A stretch of 64,000 bases of DNA from positions 1 to 64,000 of the forward strand of contig CAYTGM010000010.1 of assembly GCA_964437365.1 (NCBI GenBank). The letters run 5' to 3'. This DNA comes from CAYTGM01 sp964437365 (GTDB lineage: Bacteria > Sumerlaeota > Sumerlaeia > SLMS01). Within the stretch, counting starts at the first letter, position 1; each line of letters begins with the position of its first letter. The notes beneath the pieces were generated by a model. It did not search any database and was not told where the DNA came from. It saw nothing but the letters and a program-made list of their open reading frames with translations. A program made the translations under genes and the position numbers. Positions 1 to 8,595 of the stretch are shown here, piece after piece.

Positions 1-1
1 G

Positions 2-1087
2 GGCGTTAAAGAGCTCCTTATTCAAGAACTTGAGTATCCCGCCAATGCATCTTCTGTGCACCGGCATGGCCAGCAAGCCCGTGCAAAATTAGAGAAAGCA
101 CGAGCTTTTTTTGCAGAAGAGCTCGAACTGACCCCTCAGGAGGTCATTTTTACCTCCTCCGCAACCGAGGCCAACAATCTTGCAATCAAAGGATTTCTCT
201 CTGCAAAATCGGTTCTTGATCGCAAAGTAAACATCCTTTCTTCACCACTCGAACATTCCTGTATCAAGGAAGCTCTCAACGATGCCGAGAGAAGGCAGCT
301 CATCGAACTCGAAATGATGACCTGCAGCGAAACAGGTCAGGCTCAGATTCCACAAGGAGCCTCTCCTGATTTTCTTGCTCTTATGTATACACAAAATGAG
401 ACTGGCACGATTCAGAACCTTGAACAGGCAAGAGCTTTGAAAGATCGCTCCGGGTGTTTCTGGCTGTGTGACATCACACAAAGCTTTCTGACAGAAAACA
501 TCAAACTTCCTGAACTCGGCGCGGACCTGATCAGTATGTCTTCACACAAGTTATACGGTCCTTCAGGCGTTGGTCTACTGGCGGGCAAAGGAGTTAAGAA
601 TGTGCATGCGCTCCTTCATGGAGGCCCCCAGGAACATGAACTTCGTGCAGGTACACAGCCCGTAGCTTTGGCAGTAGCCTTTGCTGAAGCAGCCCGACAG
701 GCCATTGAAAGACGTAAAGAATATCGCAAGCACCTGCTTCGAATCGAAAATTCCTTTTGGACGATGCTTAATGAAAGTGACCTGACGTTCCATCAAAACT
801 GCGCGAAAGAACATCATACGCCAGGTTTTATCAACTTATCTATACCATCAGTTGATGGAGCGGACCTGGTAATCGGACTCGACGCACGTGGATTCTCTAT
901 TTCTTCCGGCTCCGCCTGCGCCACGGGAGTGATGGAACCATCTGGCGCCATCGCCTGTTCATTCAACGACGAAGACCGCATTCGCGGAGCTATCAGAATT
1001 ACTCCGGGCAGAAAAACAACTGAAAAAGATATAACACAACTCGCCGAAGGTCTTATTGAACTTGGAAAAGCTCTCGGTAAGAATTAA
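2..1087 (+). CDS. Cysteine desulfurase (NifS/IscS-like), 5' end cut by window edge
   Basis: PLP-dependent class V aminotransferase fold enzyme that would remove sulfur from cysteine for Fe-S cluster or thiolation pathways. The reading frame is open from base 2, so the first part of the gene lies outside the window; the GTG at 56 is internal, because the codons before it encode the family motif NASSVHRHGQQAR that straddles it. Other landmarks are TSSATEANNLAIKG, the PLP-lysine motif SSHKLYGPSGVG and the persulfide cysteine in SSGSACATG near the C-terminus. The gene runs convergently into the next gene and their stop codons overlap by a few bases. No iscU-like scaffold is visible in the part shown. 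Family assignment is firm; IscS versus NifS or SufS subtype is not decided. Confidence 0.93.
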   Translation, partial: GVKELLIQELEYPANASSVHRHGQQARAKLEKARAFFAEELELTPQEVIFTSSATEANNLAIKGFLSAKSVLDRKVNILSSPLEHSCIKEALNDAERRQLIELEMMTCSETGQAQIPQGASPDFLALMYTQNETGTIQNLEQARALKDRSGCFWLCDITQSFLTENIKLPELGADLISMSSHKLYGPSGVGLLAGKGVKNVHALLHGGPQEHELRAGTQPVALAVAFAEAARQAIERRKEYRKHLLRIENSFWTMLNESDLTFHQNCAKEHHTPGFINLSIPSVDGADLVIGLDARGFSISSGSACATGVMEPSGAIACSFNDEDRIRGAIRITPGRKTTEKDITQLAEGLIELGKALGKN

Positions 1088-1476
1088 TCTAAGATGGCAA
1101 ATGGATTGTAACAGGGTGTCAGGTAAGGGTCATAGAGGATCTGGTAATAGACAACACGCGACTCGTCTGCACCATTCTGAAAGAAATCTGAGGAGAGCAG
1201 GAATTTGGTAAAGAGATCCTCCGTCAGGTTGTTCATGTCTATTTTCCCATAGGCATTTTCGTAGTCCACAAGATATCTGTTTAGTCCATCCAGATCAATG
1301 GTGAGGTAATTGTAATAATTCAGGATCATCTCTGCTGGCGTCACTTCACCAGCAGGAATCAGTTTTGCCAATTGCTCTGTAAAAAAGCTCAGCCCAATGA
1401 CACCGGCAGTCCCGACAATTCCGCCAGCGATAATGAATTTCCTGCGCGAGACTTTTCCTGTGGAATCTTGACTCAT
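1084..1476 (-). CDS. Small Tat-signal protein, possible dehydrogenase accessory subunit
   Basis: Protein of about 130 aa with a twin-arginine signal (KVSRRKFIIAGG followed by a hydrophobic stretch) near its start, so it is probably exported folded. I chose the ATG at 1476 because it puts the RR motif at the usual distance and has an AAAGGG ribosome site seven bases upstream; an ATG at 1509 is also in frame. The rest is acidic, with no recognised motif. It is divergent from a cytochrome c and a GMC flavoprotein. Membrane-bound gluconate and fructose dehydrogenases use exactly a Tat small subunit, a flavoprotein and a cytochrome c, so a small-subunit role is a reasonable inference from context. 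The sequence alone does not prove it. Confidence 0.6.
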   Translation of the reverse strand: MSQDSTGKVSRRKFIIAGGIVGTAGVIGLSFFTEQLAKLIPAGEVTPAEMILNYYNYLTIDLDGLNRYLVDYENAYGKIDMNNLTEDLFTKFLLSSDFFQNGADESRVVYYQILYDPYLTPCYNPFAILD

Positions 1477-1622
1477 CTGATACCCTTTCTCAGATGAAGA
1501 ACATTCCATCGGCCAGTCCCAGTCAACGATATTTGTTTCGCGGTTCTATATCCCTTGAGCCCTCCTGAAGGGAGGAATAAGTTTTTGCATGAGATTAGAA
1601 CGCAGAAAGAGGCAATCGTTCA

Positions 1623-2015
1623 TTGATTAAGACGCGGCTTAGAACCTTAACATGGCTTTTCATGGGAACTCTCTTTCTATCATCCTGTGGAAGTCAGGAA
1701 CCTCTGAGTGCCGTTGAGTTGGGTAAAAAGGTCTATAAGACGAAAGCTTGCCAGACTTGTCACTCTGTTGATGGCACCACTAAGACGGCCGGTACACTAA
1801 AAGGTCTATACGGGACAGAAGTTAAACTCAACGATGGATCGCTCGTCATCAGGGACGAGACCTACCTGAGAGAATCAATCCTGAACCCTAAGGCAAAAAT
1901 TCCCGATGGAAGCCAAAACGTCATGCCTGCGTATGCGAATCGCCTCACCGATAGAGAAGTGGAAGGCTTAATCGCCTATATTAAAGCGCTAGGGGATATT
2001 AGCGACAGTGAGTGA
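1623..2015 (+). CDS. Monoheme cytochrome c lipoprotein
   Basis: Electron carrier with a lipoprotein signal peptide (lipobox LSSC near residue 22) and one heme-binding CxxCH (CQTCHS near residues 43-48). The distal methionine is probably in NVMPAY. The order of motifs (heme site, LKGLYGTEVKLNDGS, DETYLRESILNP, NVMPAY, final helix LIAYIKAL) is that of the cytochrome c domain found at the end of caa3-type oxidase subunit II, here as a separate protein. The start is TTG with a weak GAGG upstream. The 3' end overlaps the GMC oxidoreductase by 8 bases, so the two are translationally linked, and this protein is the likely electron acceptor of that flavoprotein. No CuA domain is present. Confidence 0.88.
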   Translation: MIKTRLRTLTWLFMGTLFLSSCGSQEPLSAVELGKKVYKTKACQTCHSVDGTTKTAGTLKGLYGTEVKLNDGSLVIRDETYLRESILNPKAKIPDGSQNVMPAYANRLTDREVEGLIAYIKALGDISDSE

Positions 2016-3444
2016 AACGGATTCAACATTTGATCTGATTCTTGTGGGGAGCAGCTTTTCTTCTGCTTTCTTCCTGAAGAAATACCTGGAGAAAACGGGT
2101 AACAACGTCCGGGTTCTGGTTCTCGAACGAGGAAATAAATATCCACACAGCTGGCACCTGGAAAACTACGACAAACTTGAATCGACCTCTGCGGATGACT
2201 ATACAAACAAGACCCCACAGAAACCCTGGATTTTCAGATCTACCTTTGGAGGAACGTCTGTTGCCTGGTGGGGATCCACTCCGCGCTTTTTACCAAATGA
2301 TTTCCGCATCAAGACTCTATACGGTATCGGAAGAGACTGGCCTATCACCTATAGTGACCTTGAACCCTACTATGGTGAAGCTGAAAGAATCATGGAGATC
2401 GCAGGCAACAGTGAAGACTCCCCCTTTGAACGATCCACTCCTTATAGTCAGAAAGCACATCTGTTCAGTGAACCCGACAAGGTATTGAAGAAACAGTTCC
2501 CCGACCAGTTTTTTCACCTGCCCTGTGCGCGACCCACGAAGACAACCGCCAATAACCGAGCCAAATGCTGTGCCACTGGGTTCTGTTACAATTGCCCTAT
2601 CGATTCAAAGTTTACCATTCTCAATGAAATGGAAGCTGTTTTTCAAGACCCAAGAGTTGAGGTTCGTCTCAATGCTACCGTTCAGAAACTGGAACTTGAA
2701 GGTGGCGAGATCAAAGGGGTCTGGTACACAAATGCAGATGATGCTGAAGTCTATATAAAAGGCGATCTCTTCTTCCTTGGAGCCAATGCTTTATTCAACC
2801 CCTTTCTTCTCATGAAATCAGGCATAGACAATCCTTTGACCGGAAAAGGCTTGAGCGAACAGCATTCACTTCTTGTTGATATCTTCCTTGAAGGCCTGGA
2901 TAACTTTCAGGGGTCAACAGCTATGACCGGGCACGGATATATGCTCTATGACGGGGCACATCGCTCAGAGCAACCGGCAGTCCTGCTCGAAACCTGGAAT
3001 ATTCCGATTATTAGAAACGAACGAGGAAAGTGGCGCAAACGCCTCGTGATGAAAGCTATTTTCGAAGATATACCCATGGAGCAGAACTATGTGCACTATG
3101 ACAAAGCTTTGCCAGATAAACCGCAGACTTTTTTCTCGGGTCGATCTGACTATCTGAAGCGGGGAATGGAGAGTTTAGAAGAGCGTCTTCAACCTGTACT
3201 CTCAGCCTTACCGGTGGAATCATACCGAATTATTTCTCGTGATCAAACAGAGTCGCACATTATAGGAACCACACCAATGGGAACAGGACGTGATAACTCT
3301 GTTATAGACAGGCACCTGGTTCACCATGACGTTCGTAACCTCGTCGTTGGTGGGAGTGGCGCCTACCCTTCGATGACACCTTCCAACCCAACTCTCACTC
3401 TGGCAACGCTCTCACTCTGGTCGGCCGATAAGCTTCTTTCCTGA
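2008..3444 (+). CDS. GMC family FAD-dependent oxidoreductase
   Basis: Flavoprotein of the glucose-methanol-choline family, likely oxidising a sugar, polyol or other alcohol and passing electrons to the overlapping cytochrome c. The N-terminus shows the dinucleotide-binding strand FDLILVGSSFSSAFFLKKYL, with the usual GxGxxG degraded to GSSFSS. A cysteine-rich stretch (CCATGFCYNCP) lies in the middle, and the C-terminal GMC domain includes HIIGTTPMG and GAYPSMTPSNPTLTLATLSLW. Length of 478 aa is normal for gluconate-2-dehydrogenase-like members. Start is GTG. There is no signal peptide, so export, if it occurs, would be by association with the Tat protein encoded divergently. Substrate is unknown. 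Confidence 0.85.
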   Translation: MSETDSTFDLILVGSSFSSAFFLKKYLEKTGNNVRVLVLERGNKYPHSWHLENYDKLESTSADDYTNKTPQKPWIFRSTFGGTSVAWWGSTPRFLPNDFRIKTLYGIGRDWPITYSDLEPYYGEAERIMEIAGNSEDSPFERSTPYSQKAHLFSEPDKVLKKQFPDQFFHLPCARPTKTTANNRAKCCATGFCYNCPIDSKFTILNEMEAVFQDPRVEVRLNATVQKLELEGGEIKGVWYTNADDAEVYIKGDLFFLGANALFNPFLLMKSGIDNPLTGKGLSEQHSLLVDIFLEGLDNFQGSTAMTGHGYMLYDGAHRSEQPAVLLETWNIPIIRNERGKWRKRLVMKAIFEDIPMEQNYVHYDKALPDKPQTFFSGRSDYLKRGMESLEERLQPVLSALPVESYRIISRDQTESHIIGTTPMGTGRDNSVIDRHLVHHDVRNLVVGGSGAYPSMTPSNPTLTLATLSLWSADKLLS

Positions 3445-3529
3445 AGGAGCGGCCAGCTACTGTAGGGTCCCCTCCTCGAACCCAGATAATCCGATTGAAA
3501 TCAGGCACCCTTACCGGGTGATCTACCTT

Positions 3530-3630
3530 TGTCCTACCTGTGTCCGATGACTGTCGGACGTCTCAAGTCATAGATAAGACGTAGATAAGACGTCGGGCAG
3601 ACGTCCGTCATCGGGTGTGCCTCCCGGATC
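3530..3630. repeat. Short-word inverted/tandem repeat segment in 360-bp intergenic gap
   Basis: The space between the GMC gene and the ArsR gene has no credible ORF. It holds a patch where the word TAGATAAGACG occurs twice in a row. The patch is flanked by imperfect inverted arms (GATGACTGTCGGACGTCT and AGACGTCCGTCATC) and an outer CCGGGTGATC / CCCGGATC pair. It resembles other word-rich intergenic patches near 20405, 61723 and 61985. It may fold as a hairpin after the GMC gene, but there is no T-tract, so I do not call it a terminator. Confidence 0.5.
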
Positions 3631-3754
3631 AATTCGTCACATTTGGCGATTTATTTATCTACAAAGTTTCCTGGACTGTGAATATCTGGTGGTTAGGTTG
3701 TCCAATCGTTTACCAGAGAGCGGTGAAAAGAGTTCTTTGTGAGTTTAAAAGTGC

Positions 3755-3806
3755 TTGACCCGCTTTCTCTTAGTAGCGCTATATTCCGAAAAGGTGATAT
3801 AGCTAT
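3755..3806 (+). promoter_or_regulatory. Probable promoter and operator-like palindromes of the ArsR gene
   Basis: TTGACC at 3755-3760 is followed, 17 to 19 bases later, by GCTATA/TATATT (3778-3785), a reasonable sigma-70 type promoter. Inside it lies the palindrome TAGCGCTA (3774-3781). A second palindrome, ATAGCTAT (3799-3806), overlaps the start codon. The two half-related arms AGCGCTATAT and ATATAGCTA face each other, as expected of an ArsR-family autoregulatory operator. The Shine-Dalgarno AAGGTGAT at 3791-3798 supports a short leader and translation from 3805. Confidence 0.5.
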
Positions 3807-4194
3807 GAGTAAAACTTCTCAAAACAAAGAACTTCTTCGTAAAGTTGCTGAGCGGTTTCGAGCTCTCGGGGATGAAACCCGGATCAGAATCCTCCTCAGA
3901 CTGAGCGAAGGGGAATGCAATGTCTCCAACTTAAGCAAGGAGCTGAATGTGGGGCAGGCCTCGGTTTCGAAGCATCTCGCCACGTTACGGCATGTGGGAT
4001 TTTTGAAGGTGCGTCGGGATGGAGCCCAGTCATTCTATACGATCAGTGACGATGTGGTGATGGACTTATTCCGAATGATGAGTCAGGGCGTAATTCGGCA
4101 TCACTCACTGGTTAAGTCGGCTCTGGAAGTGAACGAAGAATCGGAAGAGAAACCACCTTTCGTTGTGAAGCACTTTAACGCTGCGGAAGGCTAA
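3805..4194 (+). CDS. ArsR-family winged-helix transcriptional regulator
   Basis: Repressor-type DNA-binding protein of about 129 aa. The winged helix is clear: ALGDETRIRILLRLSEGE, then the recognition-helix region NVGQASVSKHLATLRHVGFL and the wing VRRDGAQSFYTI. The alpha-3 position that carries ELCVCDL in arsenic sensors reads GECNVSNL, with only one cysteine, so a classical ArsR metal site is absent; the signal could be redox, another metal site or none. The start at 3805 is chosen over an in-frame GTG at 3739 because a strong ribosome site sits just before it and the promoter lies between the two. The gene is monocistronic, and the structured region downstream ends the unit. Confidence 0.88.
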   Translation: MSKTSQNKELLRKVAERFRALGDETRIRILLRLSEGECNVSNLSKELNVGQASVSKHLATLRHVGFLKVRRDGAQSFYTISDDVVMDLFRMMSQGVIRHHSLVKSALEVNEESEEKPPFVVKHFNAAEG

Positions 4195-4244
4195 CTCAGG
4201 CTTGGAGAGAGGGCTGGGAGTGATTATGGCAGGAGTTTTGGGTG

Positions 4245-4299
4245 GTATATATTGGCCGGGTGCCTCGTTTTCAGGGAGACAGGCGCCTGGCTGATATAC
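4245..4299. other. Long intergenic hairpin, possible structured RNA
   Basis: The 420-bp gap between the ArsR gene and the debranching-enzyme gene contains a strong stem. GTATAT (4245-4250) pairs with ATATAC (4294-4299), and GCCGGGTGCCT (4255-4265) pairs with AGGCGCCTGGC (4281-4291) with two G-U pairs, leaving a 15-base loop. It is followed by G-rich sequence and a second perfect stem at 4332. No known RNA family is recognised. A 41-codon ORF at 4391-4516 exists but lacks a ribosome site, and I do not call it a gene. Confidence 0.45.
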
Positions 4300-4331
4300 A
4301 ACACAAATTTGGCCCGGTGGGGGGCCTGGTT

Positions 4332-4377
4332 GGGCCCGCGAGACATTCGACCGTGCACTCGCGGGCCCTTATTTCTT
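4332..4377 (+). terminator. Intrinsic terminator-like hairpin
   Basis: An 11-bp perfect stem, GGGCCCGCGAG (4332-4342) with CTCGCGGGCCC (4358-4368), has a 15-base loop and is followed by TTATTTCTT. It could end the ArsR transcript or the putative structured RNA just upstream. Confidence 0.6.
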
Positions 4378-4615
4378 CACGAAACCAGACATGAAAGGAG
4401 TCGCAGAAAAGACCCGCAAAGATTTTATAACGATCAAGGCTGTTGTTGATAAATCTCAGACAGAAGTGAACGACCACGCAACTTGGCTTCGCAACCATAA
4501 CAACCCTGGACGATGATTCATCAAGAATCGCTGAGCATTCTGCTCAATGGGGCTTTCCCTTAGGAGGGGCTTCATAATCGGTAACGTTCGCTCCATCAGT
4601 GGCAGCCTTGATTTT

Positions 4616-6583
4616 CTAGTTTTTCGATTCTTTTCCATTCAATTCATTCTTAAGTGTGTGAATCCCTCTTAATTGTTTGCAGGTGTAGAGACTTTCAATA
4701 TAGGAGGCGATGGACCATGCCTGAGCAAAACACCCTCTTGGCTGGTGCGGAGGATCTCCGTCGAAGATTTCATTGTAGTGACCAAAGCAACCTTCTGAAC
4801 TCAGGTGTCTATTTGCGGTCGTCAAAGTATCGTCAATCATTCGATCATCAGGATCCATTTCACAAAGCCCTTTAATGAAAGGCCATATTAGCCATCCCCA
4901 TCCGGTTCCCTGGTGATAGGCTCTATCCCTTTCCTTCACATCTCCACGGTAGGTGCCTTTATAGGAAGGATCTTTACTGCTCAGGGAGCGGACAGCACGT
5001 GAAATATAGAGCTCGTCTTTGGCCCGTTTGAGTATATCAGACCGTTTCTCTAAGGGAATAATATTATGAGTAAGGGCGAAGGGAATCAGGATATTTGGTC
5101 GAAATTGTCTCCCTGCCTCTTCGTTTCCTTCGCTGTCATAGACATCCAGGTAGCATTCTCCTTCCAGGTAGGTTTGAACGAAATCATCTTCAAGTTTTCT
5201 TGTATAGTCAGAAACCATCAGGACCATTTCATGTTCTCCGAGGAGAAGGTTGTACTTAATCAGCCAACAGAGTGCATTATACCAGAGGGCCTGGATCTCA
5301 ATGGGTTTTCCATGGCGAGGAGTTGGAACATGCCCGTCAACTTTAACGTCCATCCAGGTCAGTTGAGTCCCCTTTTTCCCAGCGACAATAAACCCATCAT
5401 CGTCCTTATAGATCTCGCCTGACTCACCTTTGTAGTAAGATGTAATGATATCATCGAGTCCTTTGTAGAGAAGTGGTTCCCGTTTGATTTCATCATGCGA
5501 AAAAAAGCGAAACATCATCTCTACCAGCCAGAGCGTTGCGTCGGCAGTGTTGTATAGAGGGGGAACTCCGTCCTCTGGAAACATATTCGGGATAAGACCG
5601 TTCTTCAGATATCCCAGGTAGCGCCGTATGATATCTTTTCCAACCTCGACTTTTCCGGTGCCTAAACAAAGCCCCGGAAGTGAAATCATCGTATCACGCC
5701 CCCAGTCTGCGAACCAGGGATATCCGGCAATAACCGTATATTTGGAATTCACGTCTCGGACAAGGAATTGGTCGGCAGAATAGGCGAGGAAAGAATCTGC
5801 ATAAATATCTTCTTCAAGATTTGCCAACTTCAACGACTGACGCCTTTTGATCTCCTTGTCACGAATGGTGACAAAATCTTTATCTCTGATCCTTTTGCGT
5901 TCCCGTTTCAGCGGTCGATAGTTTAGAACCAGATTAACGATTCCTGATTCAGGAATGACTATATTGAGGAGAGGTGTCTCTACAACATCATATGTATCAG
6001 TTTCTTCACAGTCTTTTTCGAGCTCGAAGAGCAATTGTTGTCTTTTTTCCCTATGGCGGTCCCGAGAAAGAGGTGCATCTGTATAGACCTCAAAGGCGTG
6101 CTCATTATTCAGGATAAAATCGAAGCCGTTTTCACGTCCTTTCTTTATTTTATGTAGTTTTGGGAGATAAAATCGAAGGGAGAGTTTCTCGAGTTGAGAG
6201 CATTTTCCTGCATCGTATTGGATAAAGATCTTTCCCGGATACTCGGGTGATTGAAAGAGAGCCTTCTTGAGAGTCTCTCCATTCACCTCAAGTTTCCATG
6301 ATTTCAGGGGTAAGAATTCATCATCTTCCCAAATGAACTTCCCGAAGACTTCATCCAATCGTTCGGCAGGACCGGAAAACAGAGCAGGCTCTTTATCAAA
6401 CCGGAAGGAACCCTGTTCGCTGATACCATAGAAAAGTTGAATGCGCTTTCGTGGCGGCGAGAGGGCGTGCCACCAGCCATGCCATTTCCTGCTTAAAGTT
6501 CCATTAACAACCCCACAGAGGAATCCACCCCACCCATCTGTTTCTAACCATTCGAGCTTTCCTGTCCGACTGTGTTTCTTCAT
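4616..6583 (-). CDS. Glycogen debranching enzyme, amylo-alpha-1,6-glucosidase (GH133-like)
   Basis: Protein of 655 aa that would hydrolyse alpha-1,6 branch glucose in glycogen. The N-terminal domain begins with the family pattern ETDGWGGFLCGVVNGTLSRKWHGW. The C-terminal (alpha/alpha)6 catalytic domain has PWFADWGRDTMISLPGL, YNTADATLW, TWMDVKVDGHVPTPRHGKP, EIQALWYNAL and YHQGTGWGWLIWPF. The aspartates in WGRDT and TWMD are typical of this bacterial and archaeal debranching family. There is no signal peptide, so it is cytoplasmic. It overlaps the upstream SDR gene by four bases (ATGA), so the two are co-translated. No glycogen synthase or phosphorylase is visible nearby. Confidence 0.92.
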   Translation of the reverse strand: MKKHSRTGKLEWLETDGWGGFLCGVVNGTLSRKWHGWWHALSPPRKRIQLFYGISEQGSFRFDKEPALFSGPAERLDEVFGKFIWEDDEFLPLKSWKLEVNGETLKKALFQSPEYPGKIFIQYDAGKCSQLEKLSLRFYLPKLHKIKKGRENGFDFILNNEHAFEVYTDAPLSRDRHREKRQQLLFELEKDCEETDTYDVVETPLLNIVIPESGIVNLVLNYRPLKRERKRIRDKDFVTIRDKEIKRRQSLKLANLEEDIYADSFLAYSADQFLVRDVNSKYTVIAGYPWFADWGRDTMISLPGLCLGTGKVEVGKDIIRRYLGYLKNGLIPNMFPEDGVPPLYNTADATLWLVEMMFRFFSHDEIKREPLLYKGLDDIITSYYKGESGEIYKDDDGFIVAGKKGTQLTWMDVKVDGHVPTPRHGKPIEIQALWYNALCWLIKYNLLLGEHEMVLMVSDYTRKLEDDFVQTYLEGECYLDVYDSEGNEEAGRQFRPNILIPFALTHNIIPLEKRSDILKRAKDELYISRAVRSLSSKDPSYKGTYRGDVKERDRAYHQGTGWGWLIWPFIKGLCEMDPDDRMIDDTLTTANRHLSSEGCFGHYNEIFDGDPPHQPRGCFAQAWSIASYIESLYTCKQLRGIHTLKNELNGKESKN

Positions 6584-7359
6584 GAATCACCTTTAAAGAA
6601 CATTTTCTTCGCCATGAATGCGGCCGCTTTGCGCACGACGAATCGAGGCATAAAACGGAGAGCCAAAATGAGATGCTTCTTCTGGCAGACGCAAATGACT
6701 TTTCCTCGATCACTGGCGCGTAAACCCATCTGGACAACATCAGCAGGAGACTGACCCTGATCAAAGACCTTTGCGTCTATACCTCCTGCTTCATGAAAAT
6801 TAGTTGGGGTAGGGCCTGGGCAGAGAGCAAGCACACGGACGTCGGTATCAGAAAGTTCTTCGGAAAGAGCCTCGGAGAAGTTCAGAACAAATGTTTTGGT
6901 GGCTGAATAGACATTGAAATAAGGAACCGGCTGGAAAGCAGCGGTTGAAGCCACATTGATAATCCGTGCATCCTTATGAAGTCTGATGCTTGGAAGAAGT
7001 AAATGGGTGAGCTCCACCAGAGCCACCATATTGACCATCATCATACCACGAACGTCCTCGGAGTTCTGTGAATCCAGAATCCCCGGAATCCCGTAACCGG
7101 CATTGTTGATCAATACCTGAGCATGAACACCTTCCTTCTTCAGGAAATCGTTGATACGATGAGCAGCGCCTTCTTTAGAGAGGTCCTCGGGGCAATAGAG
7201 CACTCGCACTCCTTTGTCCCGCTCGAGTTCTTCCGCCAACTCTTTCAACCTTGTTTCGCTACGTGCGACAAGAACCAGATTGTGCTTCCGCTGAGCAAGC
7301 TGCCGGGCAAATTCTTCACCCAAACCCTTACTTGCTCCTGTTATTACACTGACATACAT
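6580..7359 (-). CDS. SDR family NAD(P)-dependent oxidoreductase
   Basis: Classical short-chain dehydrogenase of 259 aa. Cofactor motif TGASKGLGEEFARQL is at the N-terminus, with an R at the end of strand two (VLVARSETRL) that suggests NADP preference. NNAGYG follows, then the catalytic serine in NVASTAAF, and Tyr and Lys in YSATK. The sequence after the catalytic motif (LALCPGPTPTNF) is typical of the DltE/YdfG-like subgroup. It is the first gene of a two-gene unit with the debranching enzyme (four-base overlap). Substrate cannot be read from the sequence. Confidence 0.9.
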   Translation of the reverse strand: MYVSVITGASKGLGEEFARQLAQRKHNLVLVARSETRLKELAEELERDKGVRVLYCPEDLSKEGAAHRINDFLKKEGVHAQVLINNAGYGIPGILDSQNSEDVRGMMMVNMVALVELTHLLLPSIRLHKDARIINVASTAAFQPVPYFNVYSATKTFVLNFSEALSEELSDTDVRVLALCPGPTPTNFHEAGGIDAKVFDQGQSPADVVQMGLRASDRGKVICVCQKKHLILALRFMPRFVVRKAAAFMAKKMFFKGDS

Positions 7360-7509
7360 GATCTATCTCCTTGAGACAGCTCTATCACACGAATTATGCT
7401 GTCAAAAACAAAGAGGTGTCAAATAGAGCAGCCCTTTTTTTCATTGCGAACAGCAGAAACAACCGAGAAACCAATGATCATATGTAAATTCCAAGCTGGA
7501 TGAGAAGCC

Positions 7510-8595
7510 TTGCATACAATTCAAGCCGGTGTCGATGAAACACAGTATCCCCTGAAGAAGCGCATCCTGGTAATTGATGACGAACATCGGTTGGCAGAGA
7601 GCCTCGCTGCACTTTTGCGAGACCTTGGGTATTTCGTCGAAACTGCCGTTACAGGCCCTGAGGGACTTCGCGCGATCCAGACAAAAGAATATGACCTCGT
7701 CATAACAGATATACGCATGGAAACCGTTGATGGATTTGACATCATGCGGGTTCTTGCACAGCTCTCGCCGCAAACGTCTGTCATCGCTATCACGGGTCAT
7801 GCAAGTACAGACACAGCGATCCGAGCACTCCATGAGAAAGTGGCGGATTATATACCAAAGCCCTTCGACTTTGAAATCCTTCGGCGAGCCGTGGAGCGTG
7901 TCTTCGCCCAGCAGGAAGCAGAGAGACTTCGCGAAGACATGATCTATATGCTGACTCATGACATCAAGGTACCACTGACAAACATCGCAGGTTTTGCTCA
8001 GCTTGGACTTGAGCAGCGAGAGGCCATCGATCACGAAACTGAAAGGTGTTTTCGCATCATTCAATCTAACTGCAACAATGTGATTGGCATGATGGATAAC
8101 TTTCTTACTAATGATCGGCTGGAAAAAAAGACCCTTGAAGTCTTTCCTGCAACGGTTAACCTAAAAGATATACTTCGTGAAGAGTTGGGTCAGATTTTTC
8201 ATCTGGCTCAGAAGAAAGACCAGCAGATTCAAGTTGAACTGCAACAAGATGCTCAAACAATAGAAGTTGACGAGCACCTGTTCAGAAGAGTTGTCAGCAA
8301 CCTTCTGAACAATGCGATTAAATATTGCCCTGACAGCGGAGAAATTCTGATCAGATCGCGACGTATAGACAATGCCTTGGAAGTAACAATCTCCAACAGC
8401 AGTCAGGGGCTCTCAACCAGCGACATTGATGTGATCTTCAAGAAGTATCGGCGAAGCGGAAAAAACTCACGTGGAATCGCGGGCTCTGGACTTGGACTGC
8501 ATATCGTCAGGTCTGTTGTGGAAGCCCATGGCGGCAGGATCACCTGCACCCTTCAAAACCAGATGATCTCTTTCACGATGTTGTTTCCCCAATAG
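7510..8595 (+). CDS. Hybrid receiver-histidine kinase, soluble
   Basis: Two-component protein of 361 aa. An N-terminal receiver domain (about 17-130) has acidic DD near 23-24, phospho-acceptor D67 in VITDIRM and K117 in YIPKPF. A HisKA helix pair carries H150 in MLTHDIKVPLTNI, and a HATPase domain follows (N-box VVSNLLNNAIKY, G-box SGLGLHIVRSVVEAHGGRI). There are no membrane segments, so it acts in the cytosol and must be fed by another kinase or a small ligand. Start is TTG at 7510, the first start after an in-frame stop, with GGATGAG upstream. It runs convergently into the following glycosyltransferase and overlaps its 3' end by 23 bases. Confidence 0.88.
   Translation: MHTIQAGVDETQYPLKKRILVIDDEHRLAESLAALLRDLGYFVETAVTGPEGLRAIQTKEYDLVITDIRMETVDGFDIMRVLAQLSPQTSVIAITGHASTDTAIRALHEKVADYIPKPFDFEILRRAVERVFAQQEAERLREDMIYMLTHDIKVPLTNIAGFAQLGLEQREAIDHETERCFRIIQSNCNNVIGMMDNFLTNDRLEKKTLEVFPATVNLKDILREELGQIFHLAQKKDQQIQVELQQDAQTIEVDEHLFRRVVSNLLNNAIKYCPDSGEILIRSRRIDNALEVTISNSSQGLSTSDIDVIFKKYRRSGKNSRGIAGSGLGLHIVRSVVEAHGGRITCTLQNQMISFTMLFPQ

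Noticed and set aside
4391..4516. 41-codon ORF after the intergenic hairpins
   Set aside because: No ribosome site and no conserved pattern; it lies directly after a terminator-like stem.
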